Shown here one piece after another: positions 25,244 through 34,333 of a DNA stretch of 51,887 nucleotides. The notes below the pieces were generated by a model. That model had not been told where the DNA came from and searched no databases. It was given only the letters and a program-made list of their open reading frames with translations. The stretch is from positions 74,912-126,798 of the forward strand of contig NZ_LMUJ01000030.1 in the NCBI RefSeq assembly GCF_009765975.1, written 5' to 3'. How positions within the stretch are numbered: the first letter of the stretch is position 1; every line of letters begins with the position of its first letter. Position numbers and translations under genes: made by a program. Source of the DNA: Acidisphaera sp. S103 (lineage in GTDB: Bacteria > Pseudomonadota > Alphaproteobacteria > Acetobacterales > Acetobacteraceae).

Positions 25244-25705
25244 ATGGCGGGGCTTTATTACGAACAATTCTCGGTCGGGCAGGAATTCGCCCATCCTTGG
25301 ACGCGGACGGTCACCGAGATGGACAACACGCTGTTCAGTGCCCTGACCATGAACGTCCAGCCGTTGCATCTCGACGCCCATTTTGCCGCCGAAACCGAAT
25401 TCGGCCAGCGGCTGGTGAATTCGGTGTTCACCCTCGGCCTGATGGTAGGCATGACGGTGAATGACACCACCCTGGGGACGACCGTCGGCAACCTGGGATT
25501 CACCGAGATGAAGTTCCCCAAGCCGGTGTTCCACGGCGATACGCTGCGGGCGCGGACGAAAGTGCTGACGATGCGCGAAAGCCGGTCCCGCCCCGATGTC
25601 GGGATCGTCGAGTTCGAGCATACATGCTGGAATCAGCGCGACGAAATGGTGGCGATCTGCACGCGCCAGGCGATGATGCGCAAGCGCCCGCCCGAGCGTC
25701 CATGA
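25244..25705 (+). CDS. MaoC-family (R)-hydratase-like protein
   Basis: 153-residue single hot-dog domain. The hydratase dyad lies in NVQPLHLDAHFAAETEFG (Asp and His of the D-x4-H type), followed by GQRLVNSVFTLGLMVGMTVN. The Ser/Gly stretch and the FPKPVFHGDTLRARTKV motif match mesaconyl-CoA hydratase/MaoC relatives that add water to enoyl-CoA. Cytoplasmic. It overlaps the next small gene by four bases. The organic acid it serves is not evident; alcohol dehydrogenase genes follow. Confidence 0.87.
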   Translation: MAGLYYEQFSVGQEFAHPWTRTVTEMDNTLFSALTMNVQPLHLDAHFAAETEFGQRLVNSVFTLGLMVGMTVNDTTLGTTVGNLGFTEMKFPKPVFHGDTLRARTKVLTMRESRSRPDVGIVEFEHTCWNQRDEMVAICTRQAMMRKRPPERP

Positions 25706-25872
25706 CCAAGCCGCCCAAGACCGACCCCAAAGCGGACCGAGCAGCCCGGGAAGCCGCGGCGCTGCGGGAGAACCTTTTGAAACGAAAAGACCAGGCCCGT
25801 CGGCGGCAGGACGCCAAAGCGGAGCCAGCGCCGCGGGACGGCTTGCCGAAACCACCCGGACAGCCACAATAG
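25702..25872 (+). CDS. Small charged protein, 56 residues
   Basis: ATG 25702 overlaps the MaoC stop (ATGA). Very rich in Lys, Arg, Asp/Glu, Ala and Pro (KADRAAREAAALRENLLKRK, then PRDGLPKPPGQPQ), predicted as one charged helix with a disordered proline tail. No known domain. The coupling to the hydratase gene and the alternation of charged residues favour a real, probably nucleic-acid- or protein-binding peptide, but composition alone could mislead. Confidence 0.55.
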   Translation: MTKPPKTDPKADRAAREAAALRENLLKRKDQARRRQDAKAEPAPRDGLPKPPGQPQ

Positions 25873-25898
25873 TCCCCTCGCTACCAAGGATACCGACC

Positions 25899-27029
25899 AT
25901 GAAGATGCGCGCCGCCGTGCTGCGGGAACAGGGCAAGCCACGCCCCTATGCCACCAGCAAACCGATGACGATCGAGACCGTCGACCTCGACCCGCCTGGG
26001 CCGGGTGAGGTCCTGTATAAGATCGTCGGCGCCGGGCTGTGCCATTCCGATCTGTCCACCATCGAGAACCTGCGGCCGCGCAAACTGCCCACCATCCCCG
26101 GCCATGAAGCCGCCGGCATCGTCGAGGAAGTCGGACCCGGCGTCACCAGCCTGAAGCCTGGCGACCATGTCATCAGCGTCTTCGTCACCAGTTGCAACGA
26201 GTGCCGCTACTGCAACGGCGGGCGGCCGAATTTGTGTCAAAGCTCCAATACGTCCCGCACCAACGGCACGCTGATCTCCGGCGCCCGCCGCCTGTCGCTG
26301 AACGGGGAGCCGATCTACCACTACAGCGGCCTGTCGGTGTTCGCGCAGTATGCCGTCGTCGCGCAGAACGCACTGATAAAGATCCCCGATGAGGTGCCGC
26401 TGGAGGATGCCACGATCTTCGGCTGCGCCGTCGTCACCGGCGTGGGCGCGGTGCTGAATACCGCACAGGTGCCGCCGGGCGGGCAGATGGCGGTCGTCGG
26501 CTTGGGCGGCGTGGGCATGAACGCCCTGATGGGTGGGGTTATCGCCGGCGCCGAACGCATCGTCGCGGTCGACCTGAACGCCGACAAACTACGGATCGCC
26601 CGTGAACTCGGCGCGACCGATACGTTCCTTGCCGGCAACGCCGACGTGGTGGAGGAAATCCGCCAGGCCACCGGCGGCGGTCTGGACTACGTGATCGAAA
26701 CCGCTGGCTCGATTCCGGCGATGAACCTCGCCTATGCCATCGCCGCCCGCGGCGGTGCGGTGGTCAGCGCCGGGCTTCCCGCCTCGACCGCCACGTTCTC
26801 CTACCTGCATTCCGCCCTGGTGAGTGACGGAAAGAGTATCATGGGCAGCTATATGGGCAGTTGCGTGCCCAAGCGGGACATTCCCCGCTTCATCGCATTG
26901 TATCAACGTGGCAAACTGCCGGTGCAGAAATTGCGTTCGGGGACCATCACCTTTGACGAGATCAACGAGGGCTTCGACCGCCTGTCCGACGGCTCCGTAC
27001 TTCGCCAGGTCCTGCAACCGCACGCGTGA
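25899..27029 (+). CDS. Zinc-dependent alcohol dehydrogenase (MDR family)
   Basis: 376 residues. Catalytic zinc ligands: Cys in [10 protein letters not shown] near residue 48 and His in [13 protein letters not shown]; structural zinc cysteines in [19 protein letters not shown]-binding Rossmann loop [13 protein letters not shown] with Asp at the end of strand 2 ([10 protein letters not shown]). Length and the [15 protein letters not shown] segment place it near class III/AdhE2-like enzymes. It oxidises or reduces an alcohol/aldehyde pair in the cytoplasm. ATG 25899 chosen; ATG 25905 also possible. Follows the MaoC operon by 26 bp. Confidence 0.92.
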   Translation: MKMRAAVLREQGKPRPYATSKPMTIETVDLDPPGPGEVLYKIVGAGLCHSDLSTIENLRPRKLPTIPGHEAAGIVEEVGPGVTSLKPGDHVISVFVTSCNECRYCNGGRPNLCQSSNTSRTNGTLISGARRLSLNGEPIYHYSGLSVFAQYAVVAQNALIKIPDEVPLEDATIFGCAVVTGVGAVLNTAQVPPGGQMAVVGLGGVGMNALMGGVIAGAERIVAVDLNADKLRIARELGATDTFLAGNADVVEEIRQATGGGLDYVIETAGSIPAMNLAYAIAARGGAVVSAGLPASTATFSYLHSALVSDGKSIMGSYMGSCVPKRDIPRFIALYQRGKLPVQKLRSGTITFDEINEGFDRLSDGSVLRQVLQPHA

Positions 27030-27059
27030 CACGCGCCTTGGCGAGGTGTCACCAGCCCC

Positions 27060-27992
27060 ATGACCACCTACCTCGTGACCGGGGGAGCCGGGTTCATCGG
27101 CTCCCACCTTTGCGACGCCCTGGTCACCCGCGGCGATACGGTGCGCGTGCTCGACAACCTGTCCACCGGCAACAGATCCAACCTTCCTGCCGGTGCGACC
27201 TTGATCGAGGGCGATGTCGCCGACCCGGAAATCGTCGCCGCGGCGATGGAGGGTGTCGATGGCTGCTTCCATCTCGCCGCCATCGCCTCGGTCGAGCGCG
27301 GCATCACCGATTGGCTTGGTACCCACAACGCCAACATCACCGGCACGATCACAGTGTTCGACGCGATTCGCCGCCAGGGCAGCAAAATCCCGGTGGTTTA
27401 CGCGTCGTCGGCCGCCGTTTACGGCGACGCCCCCACGGTTCCGATTGCCGAGACCGACCCTTGCACACCGCTATCCGCGTACGGCGCCGACAAATACGCC
27501 TGCGAGCTGCACGCCCGCGTCGCCAGCCACGTCCACGCTATCCCCACCACCGGCCTGCGTTTCTTCAACGTCTACGGTCCTCGCCAGGACCCGAAATCGC
27601 CGTATTCCGGGGTCATCTCCATCTTCTGTCAGCGCATTGCCGCCGGCCAGCCGATCAAGATTTTCGGCGACGGGCAGCAAACCCGCGATTTCGTCTATGT
27701 CGCCGATGTTGTCGCGGCGCTGCTGGCCGGCATGGGCCTGCGCGCGACGGATTCCCCGGTGTTCAACCTCTGTACTGGGATTCCGACTTCGGTCGAGGCG
27801 CTTGCCCGCCTGATCGCCGACCTGGCCGGGAAGAACCTCAACGCCCGTTCGGAACCGCCCCGCGTCGGGGAGATCAGACACTCCTTCGGCGTGCCCACTC
27901 ACGCCAATGCCGTCCTGGGATTGTCGGGCCGCGTGCCGTTGCGCACCGGCCTCGCCAACGTTCTGGCCTGGATGGCCGGCTCGACCGATTGA
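27060..27992 (+). CDS. NAD-dependent sugar epimerase/dehydratase (GalE/WbpP-like)
   Basis: 310-residue extended SDR. NAD loop VTGGAGFIGSHLCDALV, LDNLSTGNRSNL, catalytic serine region VVYASSAAVYGD, Tyr/Lys in SAYGADKYACE and the sugar-binding RFFNVYGPRQDPKSPYSGV. It converts nucleotide sugars such as UDP-glucose or UDP-GlcNAc for polysaccharide synthesis. It opens a plus-strand run with YdcF-type and FemAB-like genes (8 bp to the next start), consistent with an exopolysaccharide locus. Exact sugar not determined. Confidence 0.92.
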   Translation: MTTYLVTGGAGFIGSHLCDALVTRGDTVRVLDNLSTGNRSNLPAGATLIEGDVADPEIVAAAMEGVDGCFHLAAIASVERGITDWLGTHNANITGTITVFDAIRRQGSKIPVVYASSAAVYGDAPTVPIAETDPCTPLSAYGADKYACELHARVASHVHAIPTTGLRFFNVYGPRQDPKSPYSGVISIFCQRIAAGQPIKIFGDGQQTRDFVYVADVVAALLAGMGLRATDSPVFNLCTGIPTSVEALARLIADLAGKNLNARSEPPRVGEIRHSFGVPTHANAVLGLSGRVPLRTGLANVLAWMAGSTD

Positions 27993-27999
27993 ACGCACC

Positions 28000-28734
28000 A
28001 TGAAAGCCATTCTCGAGGCCCTGGCGCTGCCGCCCACAATTTTCGTCGTCCTGATCACGGCCGGCCTGCTGCTAGGCGGCCGGTGGCAACGGCCTGGCCG
28101 CTGGCTGACGTGGGCGTCGCTGATCGCGCTGATCCTATTCGGCATGCCGGCGGTTTCGGGCAGCCTGCTTCTGGCCCTGGAAACCGGCCTGCCCATGACC
28201 CCCCCGGCCGACCATCCGCCGCAGGCCATCGTCGTCCTCAGCGCCGAGTATACCCGCTCCAGCGACGACGCACTGGGTTACAGGCCGGGCCTGCTCTCGC
28301 TCGACCGGTTGCGCACCGCCGCCGCGCTGCATCGGCGCACCGGCCTGCCGATCCTGGTCAGTGGCGGTGTCGGTCAGGCCGGGGCGCCGGCGTTGGCGAT
28401 CGTCTTGGCGCAAAGCCTGAAGGATGATTTGCAAACCCCGGCCCGCTGGACCGAAGCAAGATCCAAAGACACCTGGCAGAATGCCCGCTTCAGCGCCGAA
28501 ATCCTGCGCGCCAACGGCATCTCCTCCATCTATCTCGTCACCCATTCCTGGCATATGCGGCGCGCCCTGGTGGCGTTCCGGGCTACCGGACTGACGGTGA
28601 CCGCCGCCCCCACCGCGCTGGATGAGCCACTCGGACCGGATCTGGATGATTTTCTACCCCGAGCGGCCGGCTGGCAGACTGGCTACTTCGCCATGCACGA
28701 ATGGATCGGGTATGCGTGGTACGAACTGCCCTGA
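28000..28734 (+). CDS. YdcF/ElyC (DUF218) family membrane protein
   Basis: 244 residues, ATG 28000. Two N-terminal transmembrane helices (about 8-26 and 38-55) then the DUF218 domain: AIVVLSAEYTRS, LLSLDRLRTAAALHRRTGLP, ILVSGGVGQ, the conserved SKDTWQNARFSAEIL and VTHSWHMRRALVAFRATG. ElyC-type proteins influence envelope polysaccharide/lipid-carrier metabolism in E. coli. Its 3' end overlaps the next gene by 23 bp. Periplasmic placement of the catalytic domain is inferred from topology. Confidence 0.88.
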   Translation: MKAILEALALPPTIFVVLITAGLLLGGRWQRPGRWLTWASLIALILFGMPAVSGSLLLALETGLPMTPPADHPPQAIVVLSAEYTRSSDDALGYRPGLLSLDRLRTAAALHRRTGLPILVSGGVGQAGAPALAIVLAQSLKDDLQTPARWTEARSKDTWQNARFSAEILRANGISSIYLVTHSWHMRRALVAFRATGLTVTAAPTALDEPLGPDLDDFLPRAAGWQTGYFAMHEWIGYAWYELP

Positions 28735-29764
28735 AACCTTCGCCTCGGTCGCGGCATTGCCGCCCGACGCCCTGGCCTTGCTCGACAACGCCCCCGGCCT
28801 TTTCGCCGGACGCGCCTGGTGGGATGTCGTGCAGTCGCACGCGATACCGGCCGGAAGCGAGCCATTATTCGTCACCATTCGCACCGAAGGCCGGGTTGTC
28901 GCGATGCTGCCGATGTTGCGAACCGGCAGCCGGCTGAGCAGCCTGACCACGCCCTATACTTGCGAATACATGCCGCTGCTCTCGGCCGGACTCAGTCAAT
29001 CCGCGCGAATCGCCGCCATGACTGCATTCGGCGCACTATGCCGAGGCCGGGGAAGCGTCCGGCTCGATGCGTTGCCCGCCGAATGGGTTTACCTGAGCGA
29101 CCTGGAGACCGGCGTGCGCGAGGCCGGTCTGCGCGTCCTGCGCTTCGATCATTTCGGCAACTGGCACGAGGATGTCGCCACCCTGGACTGGTCCGGCTAC
29201 CTGGTCGGGCGGCCTGGCGCCCTGCGTGAAACCATCCGCCGCCGCCTGCGGCGCGCCGAGAAACTGCCGGACGCGCGGTTCGACCTGTTCACCCAGCCAG
29301 CCCAGATGGACCAGGCCGTGGAAGCGTTCGAATCCGTCTATAGCCGAAGCTGGAAGGATGCCGAACCCTTCCCGACCTTCAACGCCGCGCTGATCCGCAG
29401 CACGGCCGCACTCGGTTTGCTGCGACTCGGAGTCTGGTCGATCGGCAGCCAGCCTGCCGCGGTGCAGTTCTGGGTGGTGAGGGACGGCCGCGCCATCGTG
29501 TTGAAACTGGCGCATGATGAGGCGTTCAAGGCGCACTCACCCGGCACCGTGCTGACCGCGCTGATGGTGCGGCATCTGTTGGACCAGGAGCATGTGGCAG
29601 CGATTGATTTCGGCCGCGGGGACGACGCCTACAAGCAAGGCTGGGCAACAAGGCGCCGGCAACGCATCGGGATGCTGCTGGTCAATCCGTGGCGGATGGC
29701 TGGGGCAATGGATCTTCTGCGCCATACCGCCGGGCGGGTTCGCGCGGCGGTAACCCGGCGTTGA
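28712..29764 (+). CDS. FemAB/CelD-like GNAT acyltransferase
   Basis: 350 residues from ATG 28712 (GGATCGGG upstream), overlapping the YdcF gene. Tandem GNAT fold of the BioF2/CelD type: LETGVREAGLRVLRFDHFGN, the loop ETIRRRLRRAEKL near residue 170, LLRLGVWSIGSQPAAVQFWV and IDFGRGDDAYKQGWATRRRQ. Such proteins are found in exopolysaccharide and exosortase loci and probably acylate sugars or lipid-linked oligosaccharides in the cytoplasm. A second, only distantly related member is at 32071-33198. Confidence 0.82.
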   Translation: MRGTNCPETFASVAALPPDALALLDNAPGLFAGRAWWDVVQSHAIPAGSEPLFVTIRTEGRVVAMLPMLRTGSRLSSLTTPYTCEYMPLLSAGLSQSARIAAMTAFGALCRGRGSVRLDALPAEWVYLSDLETGVREAGLRVLRFDHFGNWHEDVATLDWSGYLVGRPGALRETIRRRLRRAEKLPDARFDLFTQPAQMDQAVEAFESVYSRSWKDAEPFPTFNAALIRSTAALGLLRLGVWSIGSQPAAVQFWVVRDGRAIVLKLAHDEAFKAHSPGTVLTALMVRHLLDQEHVAAIDFGRGDDAYKQGWATRRRQRIGMLLVNPWRMAGAMDLLRHTAGRVRAAVTRR

Positions 29765-31813
29765 TCAGTCTTTTTGAGCGGCGCGCTTCCGGCGGCGGAA
29801 GCCGGCGAGCCCAGCCAGCCCGGCACCCAGCACGGCGAGTGACGTCGGTTCCGGCACGCTCGTCGCGGTCAGGGCGTAGGTGAAGTTCTCACCGTAGCCG
29901 CCAAGCCCGGTTCCTTCGTCGGTGAAGATCGTCAGGCTGGAACTCAGCGTCGAATACGGGATGTTGCTGGTCACCGTGATCGGCACCACCAGCATGCCGC
30001 CTTCGGTGATGACGGAAGACACCGAGGAGACGGAGAAAGCCGACGCATTCGCGCCGGTGATCGAATACGCGTCGATCGTCAGGTTGGTCAGGTTGGCGTT
30101 GCCGCCATTGGCGTCGGTGGTGACGTTCCCCAGATCCAGAAGCAGGGTCGTAGCCACGTTATAGCTGACCACCCCGAAGCTGATCGTCGCCCCGGCGGCG
30201 CCCGCCGTGTGACCGGTGCCATTCACCGTTGGCGTGTTGACGCCCTTGCCCACCAGCGTGCTGGCATAGGTGGGGCCGACCGCCGACCCGGTCAGCGTGG
30301 CCGCAACCGACTGGCTCAAATTGGTTCCGGCCGAACTGCCATCGCTGAAAGTGATCGGATCGGTGACCGAGGTGCTACCGCGGCTGCTACCTGGCGTGTA
30401 GGTGTATCCCAGTGTCGATGTCGCGGTGGTGCCAAGCGCCGTGGGCGATGTGGCATTGCTGACCAGATTGATCGTCGCGGCCGAAGCGGCGAAGCCCCCG
30501 CTGGAGACCCCGGACACGCTTCCGTTCAGCGCAGTTTTCGCGCCGCTGCCGGCGAGGTTGCCATCGCCGATGTTCGCGACAACGAACGACCCGCTGACCG
30601 AGGAACCGGAACCGATACGGCCATACACCGTCGAGTTCGCAATCGATTGGATGGGCGCGACACCGGTGCCGGTCAACGTCGTGGTCTGGATCGACGCGAG
30701 GTTCTGGCCATTGGAAGAACCGTTCGACAGTGTCTCCACCACCATCGCGGAGGACGAACCGACCACTGTCGGTTTATAGGTGTAACTATAATTCGTCGAC
30801 GAGGTATCAGTCAGGTTGATCGATGCACCCGCCGTGGCCGCGAAGCCGCTGACGCTGCTCAGCGCGCCAACGCTACCCCGCAGATTGCTGATGGCCCCGG
30901 CACCGGACAGGTTGCCATTACCCGTGTTGCTGACATTGACCGTTGCCGTGGAACTCGATGTCACCAGCACATAGCCGGCGCTGGCGGACCCGGCGACAGA
31001 TGCCACTGGCGCCACGCCGGTGCCGCTGAGCGTCGTCACCACGGACGTCCCGACGTTTTTTGTCGTGCTGCCGTCAGTGAAAGTGGTGACCACCGTCGCC
31101 GACGCCGCCCCCGTGCTCGTCGGCGTGAATACATACCCATACGACGACGAACTGCTGCTTTGAGCAGACTTTGTGCTGTTGTCGGTCAGCGAAAAACTTG
31201 CTGTTCCCGTGCCCACGAAAACGGAGTTGCCCGAAGCACCGTAAGACCCATTCAGGTTGTAGGTCGAGCCAGATCCCGCCTCGTTGCCATTGCCGGTGTT
31301 GGCGACGCTCAGCGTTGCTGTTCCGCTTTGACCGACCAGCACAAAGCCACTGCCGACCACGGCGGTTGTCCCCGGGCCGGAAATCGTTGGCGCCACGCCC
31401 GTGCCAGTCAGCGTGATGGTCGCCGAACCTTCGTTGGTGCTGCCATGGATGTAGCTGGCGGTGAGGACGTCGCTGACCCCGCCGGTAACCGTCGGCGTGA
31501 AGGTGAACGCGGAAGAACTTATGGTAGCTGACGAGGCACTCGAGCCACTCGTAACCGTTTGGAAAACCGCGATACCGGAAAACTCCCCGGTCGCGCCGGT
31601 GATCGTCCCGAAACCTGGACGGGTGCTGATTCCTAAGCCGCTGATTGTCGCTTTATCCGTGACACTGGCGCTGGTCGTGGCCGGCGACGTCACGAGAACG
31701 TAACTTAGCGACTGCGTCCCGATCGTGGTCACGTCAGGCGTCGCACGCGCCTCATGCCCCTCCATCAGAAGCAGTGCCAGCAGAGAAGTCGCGGATGCCA
31801 GTGACGCTCTCAA
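29765..31813 (-). CDS. PEP-CTERM surface protein with four repeats
   Basis: 682 residues, starting at TTG 31813 (AGGTAGGG upstream). Sec signal with ALLLMEGHEARA cleavage. Four modules of about 110-130 residues each end in GTGVAP-type turns (TLTGTGVAP, TLSGTGVAP, TLTGTGVAP, TLTGSAVGP) preceded by a Y-x-F-T-P-T/Y-T-Y-x-P strand and SNGSS-like loops; this resembles choice-of-anchor/fibronectin-like surface repeats. The C-terminus VPEPTSLAVLGAGLAGLAGF plus RRRKR is a PEP-CTERM sorting signal, cleaved by an exosortase, none of which is in the window. Ser/Thr/Gly-rich with few charges; likely an exopolysaccharide-associated adhesin. Confidence 0.9.
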   Translation of the reverse strand: MRASLASATSLLALLLMEGHEARATPDVTTIGTQSLSYVLVTSPATTSASVTDKATISGLGISTRPGFGTITGATGEFSGIAVFQTVTSGSSASSATISSSAFTFTPTVTGGVSDVLTASYIHGSTNEGSATITLTGTGVAPTISGPGTTAVVGSGFVLVGQSGTATLSVANTGNGNEAGSGSTYNLNGSYGASGNSVFVGTGTASFSLTDNSTKSAQSSSSSSYGYVFTPTSTGAASATVVTTFTDGSTTKNVGTSVVTTLSGTGVAPVASVAGSASAGYVLVTSSSTATVNVSNTGNGNLSGAGAISNLRGSVGALSSVSGFAATAGASINLTDTSSTNYSYTYKPTVVGSSSAMVVETLSNGSSNGQNLASIQTTTLTGTGVAPIQSIANSTVYGRIGSGSSVSGSFVVANIGDGNLAGSGAKTALNGSVSGVSSGGFAASAATINLVSNATSPTALGTTATSTLGYTYTPGSSRGSTSVTDPITFSDGSSAGTNLSQSVAATLTGSAVGPTYASTLVGKGVNTPTVNGTGHTAGAAGATISFGVVSYNVATTLLLDLGNVTTDANGGNANLTNLTIDAYSITGANASAFSVSSVSSVITEGGMLVVPITVTSNIPYSTLSSSLTIFTDEGTGLGGYGENFTYALTATSVPEPTSLAVLGAGLAGLAGFRRRKRAAQKD

Positions 31814-32070
31814 AGCTTCAGCCCTACCTTTGTCCGTTTACATATCGTGCCGTTTGACGATACACAACTACTTTTTTATACATTCCATGCTCGCACCGCC
31901 GCGGCGAATTACGCATGCTTCATACCGTATATCGTAATATTTTATGTCGAATATCGACATATAACATCGTCATGCATTTTCTATGTTCGATATCGATATT
32001 TTTTGTTGTCAATTCGCTGAAGCGAGTCGTGCTATGCACACATCATGCCAGAACTCGAAACCTTTTGGTA
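31814..32070 (-). promoter_or_regulatory. AT-rich promoter region of the PEP-CTERM gene
   Basis: 257 bp with much lower GC than its surroundings, between the PEP-CTERM start and the end of the FemAB-like gene, both on the minus strand. It holds a perfect palindrome TATGTCG-AATAT-CGACATA (31943-31961) and a nearby related CGATATCGATATT, with several TAnnnT-like boxes. It presumably carries regulated promoter(s) for the surface protein. No coding seen. Confidence 0.55.
31943..31961. promoter_or_regulatory. Palindrome, 7-bp arms, candidate operator
   Basis: TATGTCG and CGACATA form a perfect inverted repeat around AATAT, 130 bp upstream of the PEP-CTERM start. Dimensions suit a dimeric helix-turn-helix regulator. 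The regulator is unknown. Confidence 0.5.
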
Positions 32071-33198
32071 TCAATTCGTTGGTGGGCGATTTATCTCAAT
32101 AACCGACGAAACTGTAAAATTTTCCGACACTGTCCCGGCTTTACCCACCCATCGCCGAGCCACCGCCAAGCCCGCCCGAAACAGCCGAATGGGCGACCAG
32201 AGAGGTCCCGCTTCCACCCAGACCTGCCGATATGCCCCATCGGCGAGGCTGCGTTTGTAACGGTCCTCCCCTACTAAAAAATCATAGATTTCAATCTCTT
32301 GATCCAATGCGAACTGAATGGCCCGGTAATGGCAGGTCAGGCCCGGTTTCGCCCGGGGCGCCGTCGCCCGGTAGGCGAAACCACTCTGATAGGCCAACAT
32401 TCTACCTTGGAAATGAAAATTATACAAAATACCGATGACAGCCCCATGACATGACACTTTCAGCAGCACCACCTCGCCACGTGGCATCCCTGCCGCGATC
32501 AGGTCCCGATGAAACCGACCAAAAAACGGCCGGGCAAAACTGCCAGGCCGCCCCCTGGCGGTCCACGCCGCTTGATGCAGCACCGCCATCTCCGCCAGCA
32601 TCGCGTGCCCCGCCGCCACCGACTCGGCCCGCTCCACCACAATCGACCCGTAAAACCGTTCCGACCGGCGGATCTGCTGGCGCGTGTTGGCGCTGCGCCC
32701 AGCCAGGTAATCCCCGCCCGCCGCCCGCAACGCGGCCAGGTCGACAAACGGCGCGGCCTGCGACCGCACAACCCGCATCAACCCCGCCGATCGCCCGACC
32801 GCGGCCAGCACCGAGTCGTCCATGCCCGACAGCACCAGGTCGTACCGGCCCGTCACCGCCCGCAGGCACAGTTCGGTCAGTTCCGCCTCCCGCCCCGCCT
32901 CGGTCAGCACCCCGTTCTGCTCGACATACGGACAATCCAGCTCCGCCGAACCGTTTTCATCCAGATACAGGACCGCCGGCCCGACAAGCCGGCGAACCCG
33001 GTTGAACAAGGCCAGCGCAACGGTCCGTCCGTCGTCGGTCGCCTCCACCAGAACCGGGTCAGCAAACCGCTCCGCCGCCAGGCAGCCAACCCAGGTCCAG
33101 CTTTGGAAGAACGACAGCGCCGCACGCTGTTCCAAATCCCGCCATCGACACCCCAATTCGGCGAAATCCGCCACGCCGGAAACCCGAACCACCGTCAC
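32071..33198 (-). CDS. FemAB/BioF2-like acyltransferase
   Basis: 375 residues from GTG 33198, whose GTGA overlaps the glycosyltransferase stop; GTG 33222 would add eight residues. GNAT-like tandem fold with AGRSANTRQQIRRSERFYGS, LHQAAWTARGRPGSFARPFF, GAVIGILYNFHFQGRMLAYQ and YDFLVGEDRYKRSLADG, the signature of BioF2-type acetyltransferases in exopolysaccharide clusters (CelD/FemAB group). Cytoplasmic. Coupling to a GT4 enzyme supports acylation of the glycan that enzyme builds. Confidence 0.84.
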   Translation of the reverse strand: MTVVRVSGVADFAELGCRWRDLEQRAALSFFQSWTWVGCLAAERFADPVLVEATDDGRTVALALFNRVRRLVGPAVLYLDENGSAELDCPYVEQNGVLTEAGREAELTELCLRAVTGRYDLVLSGMDDSVLAAVGRSAGLMRVVRSQAAPFVDLAALRAAGGDYLAGRSANTRQQIRRSERFYGSIVVERAESVAAGHAMLAEMAVLHQAAWTARGRPGSFARPFFGRFHRDLIAAGMPRGEVVLLKVSCHGAVIGILYNFHFQGRMLAYQSGFAYRATAPRAKPGLTCHYRAIQFALDQEIEIYDFLVGEDRYKRSLADGAYRQVWVEAGPLWSPIRLFRAGLAVARRWVGKAGTVSENFTVSSVIEINRPPTN

Positions 33199-34295
33199 GG
33201 CGCCGCGGCCCCCCCGCGCCACAGCGCGCCATGCGTGGCGAACATCGCCGCCTGGTCGAAATCCCGCTCCGCCTTCGCCCGGTTGTCCGATCCGATTCGC
33301 CGCCGCGCCGCGGGGTCGGCGGCCAACCCCGCCAGCGCACTTGCCAGCGCCGCATCGTCCAGGCCGGTGACAAGGGGCGCGTTGGCCTCCGCCACCATCA
33401 GCCGCACGTCACCGACATCCGTCGAGACAACCGGCAGCCCGCTTGCCATCGCCTCGATCACCGAAAGCGGCATCTGCTCGGTGTCCGACGACAAGGCGAA
33501 GATGTCGAACGTCGCATAGAACGCGGCGGTATCCTGGTGATGGCCGGCGAAGCGCACTCGGTCCGCCACGCCCAGCGACACCGCCAGCGCCTCCAGCGCC
33601 GGACGCTCCGGCCCGTCGCCGACAATGACCAGCCGGCCCGCCGGCAGCAGGGCGAACGCACGCAGCAGCCGGGAGATATTCTTCTCCGCCCGCAAAGCCG
33701 CGATGGTGCCAATGACCGGTTCGCCGGTTCCCCGCTTTGTGCCGTCCGTCACAAACCGAGCCAGGTCGATTCCGTTCGGCACGTAGCGGATCACCCGGGG
33801 CGGCAGTTTCCAGACCTCGGTCGCGATGCGCACCAGGTTGCGGGATGGCATGACGACCGGCGTCCGGCCCAGCGCGATCCTCCGTATCAACACGCGACGC
33901 CGAATCTGGGTGTTGCGTTCCTCCGGCCCGAACCCGTCCACGACATGCATGTGACGGGTGACCGGCACGATGTTGGCCAGTGAGAACTCGATCGCGCCCC
34001 AGTTGCAGGTGACCAGCACATCCGGCCGCCAGCGTCGCAGCAGCAGCCGGTAATGCCAGGCATTCGACAGCATGGCGTTCTTGGCCGCCGCGACCGCCGG
34101 AAACGTCACGTCCAGGCCGGGATCCAGCCGTTCCCGGCACGCCAGGTTGCCGTCCAGGGAGACCACGATGTGGCGGAACGCCGAACCAAAATGGTTGGCG
34201 ACGGCGGCGAAACGCACTTGTGCGCCACCCACCGCGAAGGTCGGGAATACGTGGACGACCAACGGTGCCGCTGTCTGTCCGGTTGCCAGTTTCAC
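33195..34295 (-). CDS. Family GT4 glycosyltransferase
   Basis: 366 residues from GTG 34295, which has GAGGAAAG eight bases upstream; ATG 34331 is an alternative. GT-B fold: N-terminal HVFPTFAVGGAQVRFAAVAN acceptor loop, RYVPNGIDLARF, then GTIAALRAEKNISRLLRAFA, VIVGDGPERPALEALA and the donor-binding E-x7-E region SSDTEQMPLSVIEAMASGLP. It adds a sugar to a lipid-linked or polymer acceptor at the inner membrane. Divergent from the beta-helix protein, starts only 38 bp apart; translationally coupled with the FemAB-like gene. Confidence 0.91.
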   Translation of the reverse strand: MKLATGQTAAPLVVHVFPTFAVGGAQVRFAAVANHFGSAFRHIVVSLDGNLACRERLDPGLDVTFPAVAAAKNAMLSNAWHYRLLLRRWRPDVLVTCNWGAIEFSLANIVPVTRHMHVVDGFGPEERNTQIRRRVLIRRIALGRTPVVMPSRNLVRIATEVWKLPPRVIRYVPNGIDLARFVTDGTKRGTGEPVIGTIAALRAEKNISRLLRAFALLPAGRLVIVGDGPERPALEALAVSLGVADRVRFAGHHQDTAAFYATFDIFALSSDTEQMPLSVIEAMASGLPVVSTDVGDVRLMVAEANAPLVTGLDDAALASALAGLAADPAARRRIGSDNRAKAERDFDQAAMFATHGALWRGGAAAP

Positions 34296-34333
34296 CTTGA
34301 CTTTCCTCAGGCCTTCCGCCGACACGACCATCG

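Noticed and set aside
24479-25936. 485-codon minus frame spanning two hydrolase genes
   Set aside because: Crosses two well-supported genes on opposite strands and lacks any motif.
30209-31531. 440-codon open frame opposite the PEP-CTERM gene
   Set aside because: Arg-rich low-complexity product caused by the repeats of the real gene on the other strand.
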